64,000 nucleotides of DNA from Bacteroidetes bacterium UBA7674 (GTDB lineage Bacteria; Bacteroidota; Bacteroidia; Chitinophagales; Chitinophagaceae), in contig DLHG01000009.1 in the NCBI GenBank assembly GCA_002483105.1, positions 366,791-430,790 on the forward strand, in the 5' to 3' direction. Shown one piece after another: positions 26,428 to 36,300 of this stretch (positions are counted from its first letter, which is position 1; every line of letters begins with the position of its first letter). Both the position numbers and the translations under genes were made by a program. Below the pieces are notes generated by a model. That model did no database searches. It was not told where the DNA came from and worked only from the letters and a program-made list of their open reading frames with translations.

Positions 26428-27654
26428 TGATTTTAAACCGGGCAAATCCAGTCTTACGGCTTTTTGAGAGGGCCGCCAAGAGGCCATCAGACCTACTATC
26501 ATCAGGGTGAAGATGATGAGTAGGAAGTCGGTGAACTTAATGATAACAGGAAAGGAATCAACCACGAAGCCCTGCATCTTTACGATTTCAAACTGTTGCT
26601 GGCAGATGCAGATGATAAAGCCGAGTACAAGGCCTGCTAGCCCGCCCACCATAGTCCACAACATGCCCTCGCCGAGGAAGATGCCTTTAATAGTTGATGG
26701 CTCTGCACCCATTGCCCTTAATATCGAAATGTCTTTGCCCTTTTCCAATACTAATAAAGAAAGCGCGCCTATCATGTTGAATGAGGCTATGATAAGTACC
26801 AGTATCAGTATCGCGTACATGGCCCATTTTTCCATTATCATAATGGTATAGGCTGTCTGGTTTTGTTCGTAGCGGCTTTCAAGTTTATAACCAGGGCCTG
26901 CTATTTTTTGTAGCTGCTCTTTTACGTCGTCTTCATCAGCGCCTTCGGTTAGTTTTAGTTCTATCGCGGAGTATTGTCCTTCTGCCTGGAAGAGGCCTTG
27001 CACCAGTGGCAGAGCTGCCAGTATGTATTTACTGTCAAACTCCTGTAGTCCTGTGAATTGGCCCGTTGGGGTAAGTGTGATGGTGGTAAATGCAGACATC
27101 GGATTCGCAGCGCTGGTGCTGTGAACATTGGGGTAGTAAAGTGTTATGGTATTGATGCCCTGGTTCGGTACCATACCCATCATAGCCATGATAGAAGCGC
27201 CTACAATGGCATCGGGTGTGCCCTGGTTGGTGATGGTCTTGTTGCCTTCGGAAATAAATGGTGCGATATTGTTTACCGTGAAATAATCCTTGTCTACCCC
27301 TTTCACGGTAACTACCTGGTTGTCTTTTCCGGCATTGTTCATCAGCACATTATCCTCCAGCGTGGTAGTGATCAATGCGATGCCGTTTATTTTTTTGATC
27401 TGTTGAATTTGTTCCGGACTAAGAGAAAAGAACTTGCCTTTCTGCGGCACTATTCTGAGGTCGGGGTAAAAAGCTGTGTAAGAGTCTTGTACCACACCCA
27501 CCAGCCCGTTGAATACCGATAGCAGCACTATCATAGCGCAACTGGCCACCCCTATGGCTATCATACTGATGCGTGATAGCAGCGGCACTGCGTTGGCAGT
27601 TCTTTTGCCACGCAGGTAACGCCACACTATTTGCCATACCAGGGTGCGGTTCAT
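26425..27654 (-). CDS. FtsX-type ABC permease, lipoprotein-releasing LolC/LolE-like
   Basis: 409 residues. MacB-PCD/FtsX architecture: an N-terminal helix (MIAIGVASCAMIVLLSVFNG), a periplasmic domain of about 220 residues, then three C-terminal helices (WAMYAILILVLIIASFNMIG; the region with LRAMGAEPSTIKGIFLGEG; FTDFLLIIFTLMIVGLMAS). LRAMGA..STIKGIF is the FtsX coupling motif that contacts the ATPase. LolCDE extracts lipoproteins from the inner membrane; the ATPase LolD is not next to it. It follows rbfA by 3 bases and is probably cotranscribed. Confidence 0.85.
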   Translation of the reverse strand: MNRTLVWQIVWRYLRGKRTANAVPLLSRISMIAIGVASCAMIVLLSVFNGLVGVVQDSYTAFYPDLRIVPQKGKFFSLSPEQIQQIKKINGIALITTTLEDNVLMNNAGKDNQVVTVKGVDKDYFTVNNIAPFISEGNKTITNQGTPDAIVGASIMAMMGMVPNQGINTITLYYPNVHSTSAANPMSAFTTITLTPTGQFTGLQEFDSKYILAALPLVQGLFQAEGQYSAIELKLTEGADEDDVKEQLQKIAGPGYKLESRYEQNQTAYTIMIMEKWAMYAILILVLIIASFNMIGALSLLVLEKGKDISILRAMGAEPSTIKGIFLGEGMLWTMVGGLAGLVLGFIICICQQQFEIVKMQGFVVDSFPVIIKFTDFLLIIFTLMIVGLMASWRPSQKAVRLDLPGLKS

Positions 27655-27657
27655 TCT

Positions 27658-28041
27658 TTAGCTTTCTGTGTCGGGTGTGTTTTCGTTGCCTTGTTCTTTT
27701 ATGCGTTTGAACAGGTCTTCCATTTTATCTACGTAGTCAAGTGTATCGTCGTTGAAGAAAGTCAGTTCAGGTACCCTTCTCAGTTGGTTGCGCACCCTGC
27801 CACCCAGCAGGCCGCGAAGTTCTTTGGTCCGTGTCCTTATTTCGCGCAAAAATGCAGGTACATCTTTTATCTGGAAAAAGCTCAGGTATATTCTTGCCTC
27901 CAGGAGATCCGGGGTAACGGACACCTTAGAGATGGATATCATGCCACCATCTACGATGTTGATACCTTCCCTCTGAAATATCCCGCTCATTTCTTCCAGT
28001 AATAGCTTGCTTACCTGCTTCTGACGCTTGCTTTCTTCCAT
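27658..28041 (-). CDS. rbfA: Ribosome-binding factor A
   Basis: 127 residues from the ATG at 28041 (MEESKRQKQVSKLL). A longer frame to 28140 crosses the promoter and is not used. The RbfA KH-like fold is recognisable: ISISKVSVTPDLLEARIYLS, the interhelical kink region LRGLLGGRVRNQLRRVPEL and FFNDDTLDYVDKMEDL. It matures 16S rRNA in the 30S subunit. The gene is first in a two-gene unit with the LolC/E-like permease. Confidence 0.92.
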   Translation of the reverse strand: MEESKRQKQVSKLLLEEMSGIFQREGINIVDGGMISISKVSVTPDLLEARIYLSFFQIKDVPAFLREIRTRTKELRGLLGGRVRNQLRRVPELTFFNDDTLDYVDKMEDLFKRIKEQGNENTPDTES

Positions 28042-28061
28042 TATTACATGTTTGTAGGGTG

Positions 28062-28069
28062 CAAAGTTA
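28062..28069 (-). promoter_or_regulatory. -7 box for rbfA (TAACTTTG)
   Basis: An exact TAnnTTTG on the minus strand, 20 bases before the rbfA ATG at 28041. Confidence 0.5.
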
Positions 28070-28161
28070 CGCAAAACCCCCTGTTTCCTCAGAGGAAGAT
28101 AGGGAAGGGCAGCTATTGGAGAATATTCTTTAAATTGCAAGACTAAACTAATAAGGAGAAA

Positions 28162-29085
28162 ATGTTCAGAAACAAGCTTTGGGCAGTAGCATTAGGTGCT
28201 GTTTTATTCGCTTCCTGCGAAGAGATAGGCCCTGCTATCAATTTGGAAGATGTAGCGGCGGAGGCCGGTGATACTACGTACGTGGTGTCTCCTGTGCCGG
28301 GGGCGCAGGCGCGTAATGTGCTACTGGAAGAGTTTACCGGTGTTAAGTGTCCTAACTGTCCTGCAGGGCATGCCATAGTGCAAGGTCTCAAAGAGGATCT
28401 TGGCGACCGGCTGATAGCGATAGGGTTGTATATGGAGAACAATAATCTTACCGCCCCTATAGATAAAGATGGTAAACTCACTAAAGATGATTTCAGGACA
28501 CCTATTTCTAACGAGGTGAATAGTGGCATATACGATAGCGAAGCGAGTGCGTTGCCTTCCGGAGGTGTTGACAGGGTGCCTTCCGGATCATTATTGTTGC
28601 TGGATAGAAACAAATGGGCGGGTGCGGTAAATGTTCGTAAAGATGTACCTACCAAAGCCAACCTGGAGTTAACCTCTACCTACAATGAGGCTGATCAAAC
28701 GCTGAAAGTGAAAGTGACTGTAACTTTTACATCTCCTGTAAGTAAAAAGGCGTTTGTCACCGTTGGAGTTATACAAGATAGTATCTTAGACTACCAGGAG
28801 ACAACCACCACTATATTAGAGAATTATCCGCACGTGCATGTACTCAGGGGGCTGATCTCGCCCAATGGTATCAATGGCCTGGAGCTGGAAATGCAGGGTG
28901 CTTATGAAGCGGGAAGGGTATTTGAGAAAACCATAACCGTGAAACTTCTGGAGAAACTCAAAGCAAACTCGCCGCTGTTGAATACCACTTATATAAAACC
29001 GGAACATTGCTCTGTTTTTGCCTTTATCCACCACAACGGTGCTGACAAAGAAATACTGCAAGCTGCGGAAGTACACATGAAGTAA
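28162..29085 (+). CDS. Omp28-like outer-membrane lipoprotein with a CPNCP motif
   Basis: 307 residues. Lipoprotein signal MFRNKLWAVALGAVLFASC (Cys19). The start of the mature domain, VLLEEFTGVKCPNCPAGH, holds C63-x2-C66 in a thioredoxin-like setting, which is the Omp28 family hallmark; the rest is a beta-rich domain (KVKVTVTFTSPVSKKAFVTV). P. gingivalis Omp28 is a surface lipoprotein linked to adhesion. A redox role for the CxxC is an inference. AAGGAG is visible upstream of the ATG, an unusually good ribosome binding site for this group. A strong terminator follows. Confidence 0.83.
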   Translation: MFRNKLWAVALGAVLFASCEEIGPAINLEDVAAEAGDTTYVVSPVPGAQARNVLLEEFTGVKCPNCPAGHAIVQGLKEDLGDRLIAIGLYMENNNLTAPIDKDGKLTKDDFRTPISNEVNSGIYDSEASALPSGGVDRVPSGSLLLLDRNKWAGAVNVRKDVPTKANLELTSTYNEADQTLKVKVTVTFTSPVSKKAFVTVGVIQDSILDYQETTTTILENYPHVHVLRGLISPNGINGLELEMQGAYEAGRVFEKTITVKLLEKLKANSPLLNTTYIKPEHCSVFAFIHHNGADKEILQAAEVHMK

Positions 29086-29105
29086 GCTTTTATTATATTT
29101 TAGAG

Positions 29106-29143
29106 ACGGGCTTCATCCATTCTGGATGAAGCCCGTTTTTTTT
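29106..29143 (+). terminator. Intrinsic terminator after the Omp28-like gene
   Basis: Perfect 14-bp stem ACGGGCTTCATCCA / TGGATGAAGCCCGT, loop TTC, then eight T. Confidence 0.92.
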
Positions 29144-29188
29144 AACAGGCCGGGCCAATTTATCTTTTTGCTAATACCCCAACAAATG

Positions 29189-29196
29189 TATCTTTG
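29189..29196 (+). promoter_or_regulatory. Promoter of lspA (TTTG - 18 nt - TATCTTTG)
   Basis: Exact -7 box TATCTTTG with a -33 TTTG at 29167-29170; the 18-base spacing fits the Bacteroidota sigma-A consensus. Confidence 0.6.
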
Positions 29197-29220
29197 GACG
29201 GTTAATAAAGCTATCCGCAA

Positions 29221-29874
29221 GTGAAATATCGTAATGCGATCATACTGATACTGATCATTATCTTTTTAGATCAGGCCATCAAAATATATATCAAGACCCA
29301 CCTGCCTTATGGTGTGGAAGGTGAAGTGCATGTATTGGGTTTGAATTGGTTCCGCCTGCACTTCCTGGAGAATGAAGGGATGGCTTTCGGCATGAGGCTG
29401 AATGACGCACCTATTGGCAAAATTATATTAACCCTGTTCCGCCTGGTGGCTGTTACTTTCGGATTCTTCCTGCTGAAGAAGTTGGTGGTAAAGGAATACA
29501 GCCGTGGCGCTATCATTTGTGGCGCCCTGATACTGGCAGGTGCATTGGGCAACCTGATAGACAGTATGTTCTACGGGATGATATTTACCAATAGTAGTTA
29601 CCATACGCGTAATATTGCTGAGTTCACTGCTTTCGGTGAAGGTTACGGGCAATTCCTGCAGGGCAGGGTAGTAGATATGTTTTACTTCCCGCTTTTCAGT
29701 GGTACATTCCCTAAGTGGATGCCGTTTGTAGGTGGTAATCATTTTGAATTTTTTGAGCCGGTGTTTAATTTAGCAGATGCGGCAATATCCGTAGGTGTAT
29801 TAACCTTAGTATTCTTTCAGAAAAGGCTTATTCATAAAAAAGTGTTACCTGCATCAGAGCAGGCACAAGCATAG
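29221..29874 (+). CDS. lspA: Lipoprotein signal peptidase II
   Basis: 217 residues starting at GTG 29221. Four hydrophobic segments. The catalytic aspartates are in GRVVDMFYFP and FNLADAAISVG, and other family motifs are LDQAIKIYIKTH, LHFLENEGMAFGM and GNLIDSMFYG. It is longer than E. coli LspA (164) because of an insert between the third and fourth segments (NSSYHTRNIAEFTAFGEGYG), a feature common in Bacteroidota. It cleaves prolipoprotein signal peptides and so serves the many lipoproteins in this window. zapA follows after 3 bases. Confidence 0.95.
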   Translation: MKYRNAIILILIIIFLDQAIKIYIKTHLPYGVEGEVHVLGLNWFRLHFLENEGMAFGMRLNDAPIGKIILTLFRLVAVTFGFFLLKKLVVKEYSRGAIICGALILAGALGNLIDSMFYGMIFTNSSYHTRNIAEFTAFGEGYGQFLQGRVVDMFYFPLFSGTFPKWMPFVGGNHFEFFEPVFNLADAAISVGVLTLVFFQKRLIHKKVLPASEQAQA

Positions 29875-29877
29875 TTT

Positions 29878-30165
29878 ATGGCAGACGAAGAACTGATACC
29901 TGTTACTGTATGGCTGGGCGGACGCAGCTACAGGATACGCATAAAACCACAGGAAGAAGAGGCTGTGCGCAAAGCTGTAAAGCTGGCTGAAGAAAAGGTA
30001 ATAGAAATGCGTACGCACTATGCAGGTAAAGACGATCAGGATTTCCTGGCGATGACATTACTTACCTACGCCGCCGACATAGCCACCGGCGACAACAACG
30101 GCTTTATGAAAGAAGACGTTGACTCCATGATCGCCCGTATAGACAAGGCTATAGAGAAAAGCTGA
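29878..30165 (+). CDS. zapA: Cell-division protein ZapA-like
   Basis: 95 residues. The N-terminal beta-hairpin (PVTVWLGGRSYRIRI) followed by a helix starting EEEAVRKAVKLAEEKV and a long C-terminal coiled coil (DDQDFLAMTLLTYAADIATG) is the ZapA fold. ZapA bundles FtsZ filaments at the division ring. It is cotranscribed with lspA. Convergent with murF. Confidence 0.82.
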   Translation: MADEELIPVTVWLGGRSYRIRIKPQEEEAVRKAVKLAEEKVIEMRTHYAGKDDQDFLAMTLLTYAADIATGDNNGFMKEDVDSMIARIDKAIEKS

Positions 30166-30171
30166 TATTAG

Positions 30172-31455
30172 CTAAAGTGCCTCCAGTAGTGATTCCATCT
30201 TTGAACCCCGTGATCCCTTAATAAGTATAGCTGCGTCAGCAGGTTTTCTTGAACTGACATATTTAGCTGCCTCTGCAGAAGTATTGAAGTGCTTGTAGCT
30301 ACCTGAGATACCCTCAAATTCTTTCCCAACCAGTATCACATCCTTCCATTGAAATTGCGTGATGAATGCAACGAGTTCTTCATGTTCTTTAGCTTCATCC
30401 GCACCCATTTCTTTCATGCCACCGAGCCATAGTGTTTTGTTATTTAGCTGCGCATTGGCGAAGTTGGTAATGGCTGCCTTCATACTGGTGGGATTGGCAT
30501 TGTAAGCGTCCAGTATAATGCTGTTGCTCCCCTTGGTTATCCATTGTGAGCGGCTGTTATCGGGGTCGTATGATTCAATGGCTGCCTTTATATCTACTAT
30601 CTCGATATTGAAGTGTAAACCAATAGCGATAGCTGCCATTACATTAGGGTAATTGTACTCACCTACCAACTTTGTTTTGATCAGAGTTTCAGTATGCCTG
30701 TTCAGGCTGGCTATACCCAGGAATACTTCATCCATCACAGGTCTGCCAATGTAATCTGCATCGGCGCTGCCATAGGTTATTTGATCAGCCATTCCTTTTG
30801 CCATGTCTTCAAGATAATCGAGATCGCTATTTCTGAAGATCACACCGCCTTTTTCACGCAGATAATCATACAGCTCACCTTTCCCTTTTCTTACGCCTTC
30901 AATGCCGCCAAAGCCTTCTATATGGGCTTTACCGCAATTGGTAATTAGTCCGTGCGTTGGCAATGTTATTTTACAATAGCTTTCTATTTCTTTCAGATGA
31001 TTGGCACCCATTTCTATCACTGCCATTTCTGCATCACTTTTTATTTTCAAAAGCGTGAGCGGTACGCCTATGTGATTATTCAAGTTGCCATCGGTAGCAT
31101 AAGTGATGTATCGCTGCCTTAACACCGTCGTTATCAGTTCCTTCGTAGTTGTCTTTCCGTTAGAGCCTGTAATGGCTATAAAAGGGATGTTGAATTGCTG
31201 CCTGTGGTGTGTGGCTAATGCCTGGAGTGTGTGCAATACATCTGTTACCACAATGCATCTGTCATTGGTAGCATATTCCTGTTCATCAACTATTGCATAA
31301 GCAGCACCGTCGGTGAGCGCTTGCGTTGCAAACAGGTTGCCGTTGAAGCTGGGGCCTTTGAGGGCGAAGAACAGATCGCCGGGTTTTATTTTTCTGCTGT
31401 CGGTCTGTATAGAAGGGTTAGCAAGGTAAATATTATAGAGTGCTGAGATTTCCAA
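30172..31455 (-). CDS. murF: UDP-MurNAc-tripeptide:D-Ala-D-Ala ligase
   Basis: 427 residues. Three Mur-ligase domains: an N-terminal UDP-binding domain with SIQTDSRKIKPGDLFFALKG; a central ATPase with the P-loop TGSNGKTTTKE (about 95-105) and NNHIGVPLTLL, VIEMGANHLKEIE; and a C-terminal domain with LDAYNANPTSMKAA. It adds D-Ala-D-Ala in the cytoplasmic stage of peptidoglycan synthesis. It lies downstream of gldJ on the same strand, separated by that gene's terminator. Confidence 0.96.
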   Translation of the reverse strand: MEISALYNIYLANPSIQTDSRKIKPGDLFFALKGPSFNGNLFATQALTDGAAYAIVDEQEYATNDRCIVVTDVLHTLQALATHHRQQFNIPFIAITGSNGKTTTKELITTVLRQRYITYATDGNLNNHIGVPLTLLKIKSDAEMAVIEMGANHLKEIESYCKITLPTHGLITNCGKAHIEGFGGIEGVRKGKGELYDYLREKGGVIFRNSDLDYLEDMAKGMADQITYGSADADYIGRPVMDEVFLGIASLNRHTETLIKTKLVGEYNYPNVMAAIAIGLHFNIEIVDIKAAIESYDPDNSRSQWITKGSNSIILDAYNANPTSMKAAITNFANAQLNNKTLWLGGMKEMGADEAKEHEELVAFITQFQWKDVILVGKEFEGISGSYKHFNTSAEAAKYVSSRKPADAAILIKGSRGSKMESLLEAL

Positions 31456-31476
31456 TTTGTTGAGTTTGTTGTAAAA

Positions 31477-31508
31477 ATAAAAAACCCCTTTCGTAATGAA
31501 AGGGGTTT
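31477..31508 (-). terminator. Intrinsic terminator after gldJ
   Basis: Perfect 11-bp stem AAACCCCTTTC / GAAAGGGGTTT, loop GTAAT, T-rich on the minus strand after the stem. Confidence 0.85.
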
Positions 31509-31530
31509 CCTGATATCTTGAGATTATTAA

Positions 31531-33060
31531 TTATCTTCTTTTAGAACCTTTACCGAAGTAGTTACCTGCGCGAGAGCTATTGTCACCGTTAGGGCTACCC
31601 AGGCGATCCATTACGCAACGGAAACCTACAGTAGAGCTAGCTTGTGAAGCCTGCATATAGCGGCGTGTACCAGGAGACATCCAGTAAGCGCGGTCAGCCC
31701 AAGAGCCACCTTTGATCACCTTTGCATCATCACTTACCAGCGTGTTCTCACCATATTTGTAAGTGTAGCCTGAAGTACTGTCACCGTCCATAGAAGCGCG
31801 AAGGTCAGCATGACGTAAGTTCAGTCTTGTCATCTCAGCCATTTCTTCGTCAGCCATTACGCGACGAGGTAAGCGGCCTAAGCTGTCTTTTTCTTCAAGG
31901 CTGTTATCTTCAGCCAGGCGTACATATGTTTCGTAAACATTACCACGGAACGGACGGAAGTCAGAAACATCCTGAGGAGAGTTAGGACGATAAGTATCGA
32001 GAACCCACTCACTAACGTTACCAGCCATGTTGTACAGACCGAAAGCATTTGGTTTGTAAGAATAAACAGGAGCAGGGATATCTGCGTTATCATTCAAGCC
32101 ACCTGCAACACCCATCGCATCACCGGCACCACGCTTGAAATTACCTAAGAAACGACCCTGGTGCTCGTTGCGGATACCGTAGCGGGTACCTTCTTTAGCA
32201 GGCCAAGGATAAACATTACGGTCAGTGATCACCTCTTCACCACGACGGCGATGAGTTTCAGGCTCAGGATTATTTCCTTTCAGGCCCAGAGCGGCATATT
32301 CCCACTCAGCTTCTGTAGGGAGGCGGTAGTTTGGCAATAAGAAACCATCAGCATAAGTAGCATTACGCTTACCACCACTGTTAGGATCAAGATCAGCTAA
32401 CCTGCCTTTGCCGGGAGTACCATCATACTGTCCGTTGACATAAGTTTCTGTTGTGAAAACGTCTTCACCACTTTGGTTAGCGTTTGCTTTTAAGATACCG
32501 TAGCTGATGAGCCTATACTCATTAACCCTGTCACTACGCCATGTAGCGAAAGCTTTTGCCTGATTCCAGTTAACACCTACTACAGGGTAGTGAGAATAAG
32601 CGGCATGAGAATAGTAGTACTGAACCAGTGGCTCGTTGTAAGCCAAAGCCTGGCGCCATACAGCTGAATCCGGTTTTGCCTTTGTTATCAAGTCCGGATA
32701 GTCATTACCGTATGCACGTTGCAACCAGTATATATACTCGCGGTAGTGTACGTTAGAAACCTCTGTTTCATCCATATAGAATGAAGAGACTGAAACAGTA
32801 CGCGGAATGTTGTTGCGTTCGATAGTCGCGAGGTCTTGTTCTGTCTGGCCCATTGTAAAACGTCCGCCTTCAACAAAAGCAAGTCCGGGACCTGTCTCCA
32901 TACCAGGGTAGTCCCTGTAGCTGAAGCCGCCTAAACGTGGACTGTTATAATTCCATCCTGTAGAACTTGAGTACCCGCTGTATTTTTTGGTAGAGCATGC
33001 CGTTAAAAACATACTTGCTCCTATACACAGCAAGCCCGCACCAATGAGTGATCTTTTCAT
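31531..33060 (-). CDS. gldJ: Gliding-motility / T9SS lipoprotein GldJ
   Basis: 509 residues. Lipoprotein signal ending LTAC with Cys22. The body is a formylglycine-generating-enzyme/SUMF1-like domain: FVEGGRFTMGQTEQD, FYMDETEVSNVHYREY, PVVGVNWNQAKAFATW, YRLPTEAEWEYAALG, GLYNMAGNVSEWVLD, and VIKGGSWADRAYWMSPGTRRYM. Length and the Met-Gly-Gln/Asn-Val context match GldJ rather than GldK, which is longer. GldJ associates with the GldK/N ring of the T9SS and is needed for motility and secretion in flavobacteria. It is divergent from porU-porV, the usual Bacteroidota arrangement. Confidence 0.92.
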   Translation of the reverse strand: MKRSLIGAGLLCIGASMFLTACSTKKYSGYSSSTGWNYNSPRLGGFSYRDYPGMETGPGLAFVEGGRFTMGQTEQDLATIERNNIPRTVSVSSFYMDETEVSNVHYREYIYWLQRAYGNDYPDLITKAKPDSAVWRQALAYNEPLVQYYYSHAAYSHYPVVGVNWNQAKAFATWRSDRVNEYRLISYGILKANANQSGEDVFTTETYVNGQYDGTPGKGRLADLDPNSGGKRNATYADGFLLPNYRLPTEAEWEYAALGLKGNNPEPETHRRRGEEVITDRNVYPWPAKEGTRYGIRNEHQGRFLGNFKRGAGDAMGVAGGLNDNADIPAPVYSYKPNAFGLYNMAGNVSEWVLDTYRPNSPQDVSDFRPFRGNVYETYVRLAEDNSLEEKDSLGRLPRRVMADEEMAEMTRLNLRHADLRASMDGDSTSGYTYKYGENTLVSDDAKVIKGGSWADRAYWMSPGTRRYMQASQASSTVGFRCVMDRLGSPNGDNSSRAGNYFGKGSKRR

Positions 33061-33273
33061 AATCTAAAGAAAAATATTTGCTACGAATTGGGTTGATTTA
33101 AACCTAAAAGTGTTACAATGATAGACCATTCTTTTTAAAAAGTCAAGCTTTCAATACTAGTATAATTGAAAACAAAATATTTAGTATATGATGTTCTATA
33201 ATAAATTGTGTCATATCACGTTTGATATGTGTCAGATTTGACTTACAAATGAACCATTTCCTTAGTATTTACG

Positions 33274-33281
33274 TATTTTTG
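33274..33281 (+). promoter_or_regulatory. -7 box for porU (TATTTTTG)
   Basis: An exact TAnnTTTG 39 bases before the ATG at 33321, inside the longest open frame that begins at 33222. Confidence 0.5.
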
Positions 33282-33320
33282 ATACAGCATAAATTAATGA
33301 CCATCAGCGCATATCATCCT

Positions 33321-36300
33321 ATGAGAAAATTAGCTTTTATCCTTATCCTGTCTTTTACTGCTGTATTATCAGCGGAGGCTGATTCAAAAAACACATTTAC
33401 GGTATCGGAATCCGATATCAGTAGTGGTTTTTTTGCCAAAAAAGTATGGCTGGAACATTATGCTATCCCAGACATCAAATTGACGGAGATCAACTATTTG
33501 CCTATCGGGCAGATCCCCCTGACAGCACTGCCTTCAGATCCTTCAAAATTCCAGGTAGTACTAGGCAAAGAGCGCAAACGCCCCTTTGCCATTATACGCA
33601 TACCTGCCTATAGCCTCGATGAAGCGACCGGAGCTGCACGGAGGATAGCAAGCCTGGGTGTAACAGTGACGGAAAATCCTTCTTTAGCCCCTGAAATACC
33701 GCAGGCTAAAAGCACGGCAAGCTCCTCTGTGTTGGCAAGCGGCAACTGGTACAAAATAGCAGTGGAAGCCATCGGCTTTGTAAAAGTAGATTTTAACTTT
33801 ATCGCTAATAGTCTTGGGGTATCCCCATCGGGCATAAATACCGCCAATATAAGGGTATATGGCAATGGTGGGAATATGCTATCTGAGAATAATGCGGTGC
33901 CCCGCCAAAGTGACCTTACAGAGAACCCGATATGGGTGAATGATGGTGGCGATGGTGTGCTGAATGATGGCGATTATATAGTATTCTATGCTACAGGGCC
34001 TACAGGTTGGTACCCTATTACCGGTATAGGCACATTTGCACATATTGCCAATGTTTATGAAGACAAGGCTTATTACTTTCTGAACTTCGACCTGGGCCCG
34101 GGGCAAAGGGTACAAACCCAGGCACCAGCAGGGGCATCCAATGTAACTGTAAACGATTTTGACCACTACGCGGTGTATGAAAAGGACCTCGTAAACCCTG
34201 GTACTCTTGGCAAGGAATGGTGGGGAGAGGAGTTCAGCAGCGACCCGGGCAAAACACTCAGCCATACCATTAATATGAACCTGGGTCCCCTCACAGGTGA
34301 GCCTGCCAAATTCAGAGTATGGATGGGTGCAAGAACAGAGCCCGGTGTGGCCAATAATTATACTGTAAACGTAAACGGTCAGAATTTTACCACCACGCAG
34401 ATAATCGGATTCTATACACCGATGTTGGATACCGAATTAAAGTTTGAAAAAAGTGTGAGTGGCTCTACGGATGTAACGATCAGCTACCAGGCGTCATTGA
34501 GCACGAATAAGGCATTCCTCAACTTTATAGAAGTAAATGCACGCAGGCAACTCACAGTATCCGGAGTGCAACAATTACTCTTCAGGGATATGCGTTCGGT
34601 GGCTGCGGGCAATGTAGCGGGCTACAACCTGCAAGGCGCTAGCAGCGCCACACAGGTATGGGATGTAACTGACCCGCTGATGCCGGTGCGAATGAGTGGC
34701 AGCCTGAACGGCAGTACATATTCTTTTACACAGGATGCCGCAACTCTGCATGAGTTTGCAGCGATAAATGGTTCTGACTTACCGGTGCCTGCTTTTGTAA
34801 GCAAAGTGGATAATCAAAACCTGCATGGCTCTGAGCAGGTAGATTACATAATAGTAACACATCCTAAATTCATCAACCAGGCGAACGAACTGGCAGATTT
34901 CCACAGGGCGCGTAACCTGAGGGTAGTAGTAGCCACAACAGGACAGGTGTACAACGAATTTTCGTCAGGCGGACAAGACATCAGCGCGATACGTGATTAT
35001 GCGAAAATGTTCTACGACCGTGCAGGCAACGACACTGCGCAGATGCCCAAATATCTGTTGCTGTTTGGTGATGGCTCTTACGACTATAAGGACAGGATAA
35101 CTAATAATAGCAACTATGTGCCGACGTTCGAGTCTTTGGAATATAACTACTCTATAGAAAGTTATAGCGGAGATGATTTTTTCTCCTTCCTTGACGATAA
35201 TGAAAACATAGAAAACCTTACGGGTGTATTCAATACTATGGACATAGGTGTTGGCCGTTTTCCTGTAATACAGGAAGGGGATGCGCAAGCACTGATCAAT
35301 AAAATAAAAAACTACAAGAGCCCTAATTCGCTCGGTCCGTGGAAACTCTCGGTATCGCTTGCAGCTGATAATGCTGATGGTGCGGGAGACCATATGAATG
35401 ATGCAGAAACCATGGGAGGGGCTATCTTATCGAACACCAATATCTTCAACTTCTCTAAGGTATATCTTGACGCGATAAGGAGAATTGCTACTCCCGGTGG
35501 GCTGAGAGCACCTGATGCGAATAAAGCGATCAACGACCAGATATTCAAAGGAACCTTCCTGCTGAACTATAGCGGGCATGGTAATACACAAGTGCTGGCA
35601 GATGAGCGCATGATAATACAGGATGATTACAGCAAATGGAAGAACATAAATAAGCTGCCGATCATCATTACTGCAACTTGCGACTATGGCCAGTTTGATC
35701 ACCCCGAATATGTTTCTTCGGGTGAGGCACTGATGTTGAAAAATGATGGTGGAGCAATTGCTACACTTACCACTACCGCACTGGTATATGCATCGGGTAA
35801 CCGAAAGATCAACAGTCAATTTCTGCAAGATCAGTTTGCCTATAAAAACGGGAAAAACTACTCTTTGGGAGATGCCTTCCGCCTGGCGAAAAATGAGACT
35901 TACCAGGCATCAATGGATCCGGGAGAGCTGATCAACTTCAGGAAATTTGCGCTATTGGGAGACCCTGCCCTGGTGCCTGCATTCCCGGAGTTCAATATTC
36001 AGATAGACTCCCTGAACAATGGAACTACAGGGGAGATAATAGATACTATTAGTGCACTGGGTGCCTTCACTGTTTCCGGGCAGGTAGTAGATGATAACAA
36101 CTCGATGCTGCAAGACTTTAATGGCAGGCTGTATGCCACCATTTACGACAAGCCTAAAGTGGTGCAGGCAATTACCAGCACCAGCAGAAAATATAAAATA
36201 CAGAACAACGTAATATACAAGGGAAGAGTGAATGTGGTAAATGGCCGCTTTACGTTCGCTTTTATAGCACCGAAAGATATTAACTACGATATGGGCAATT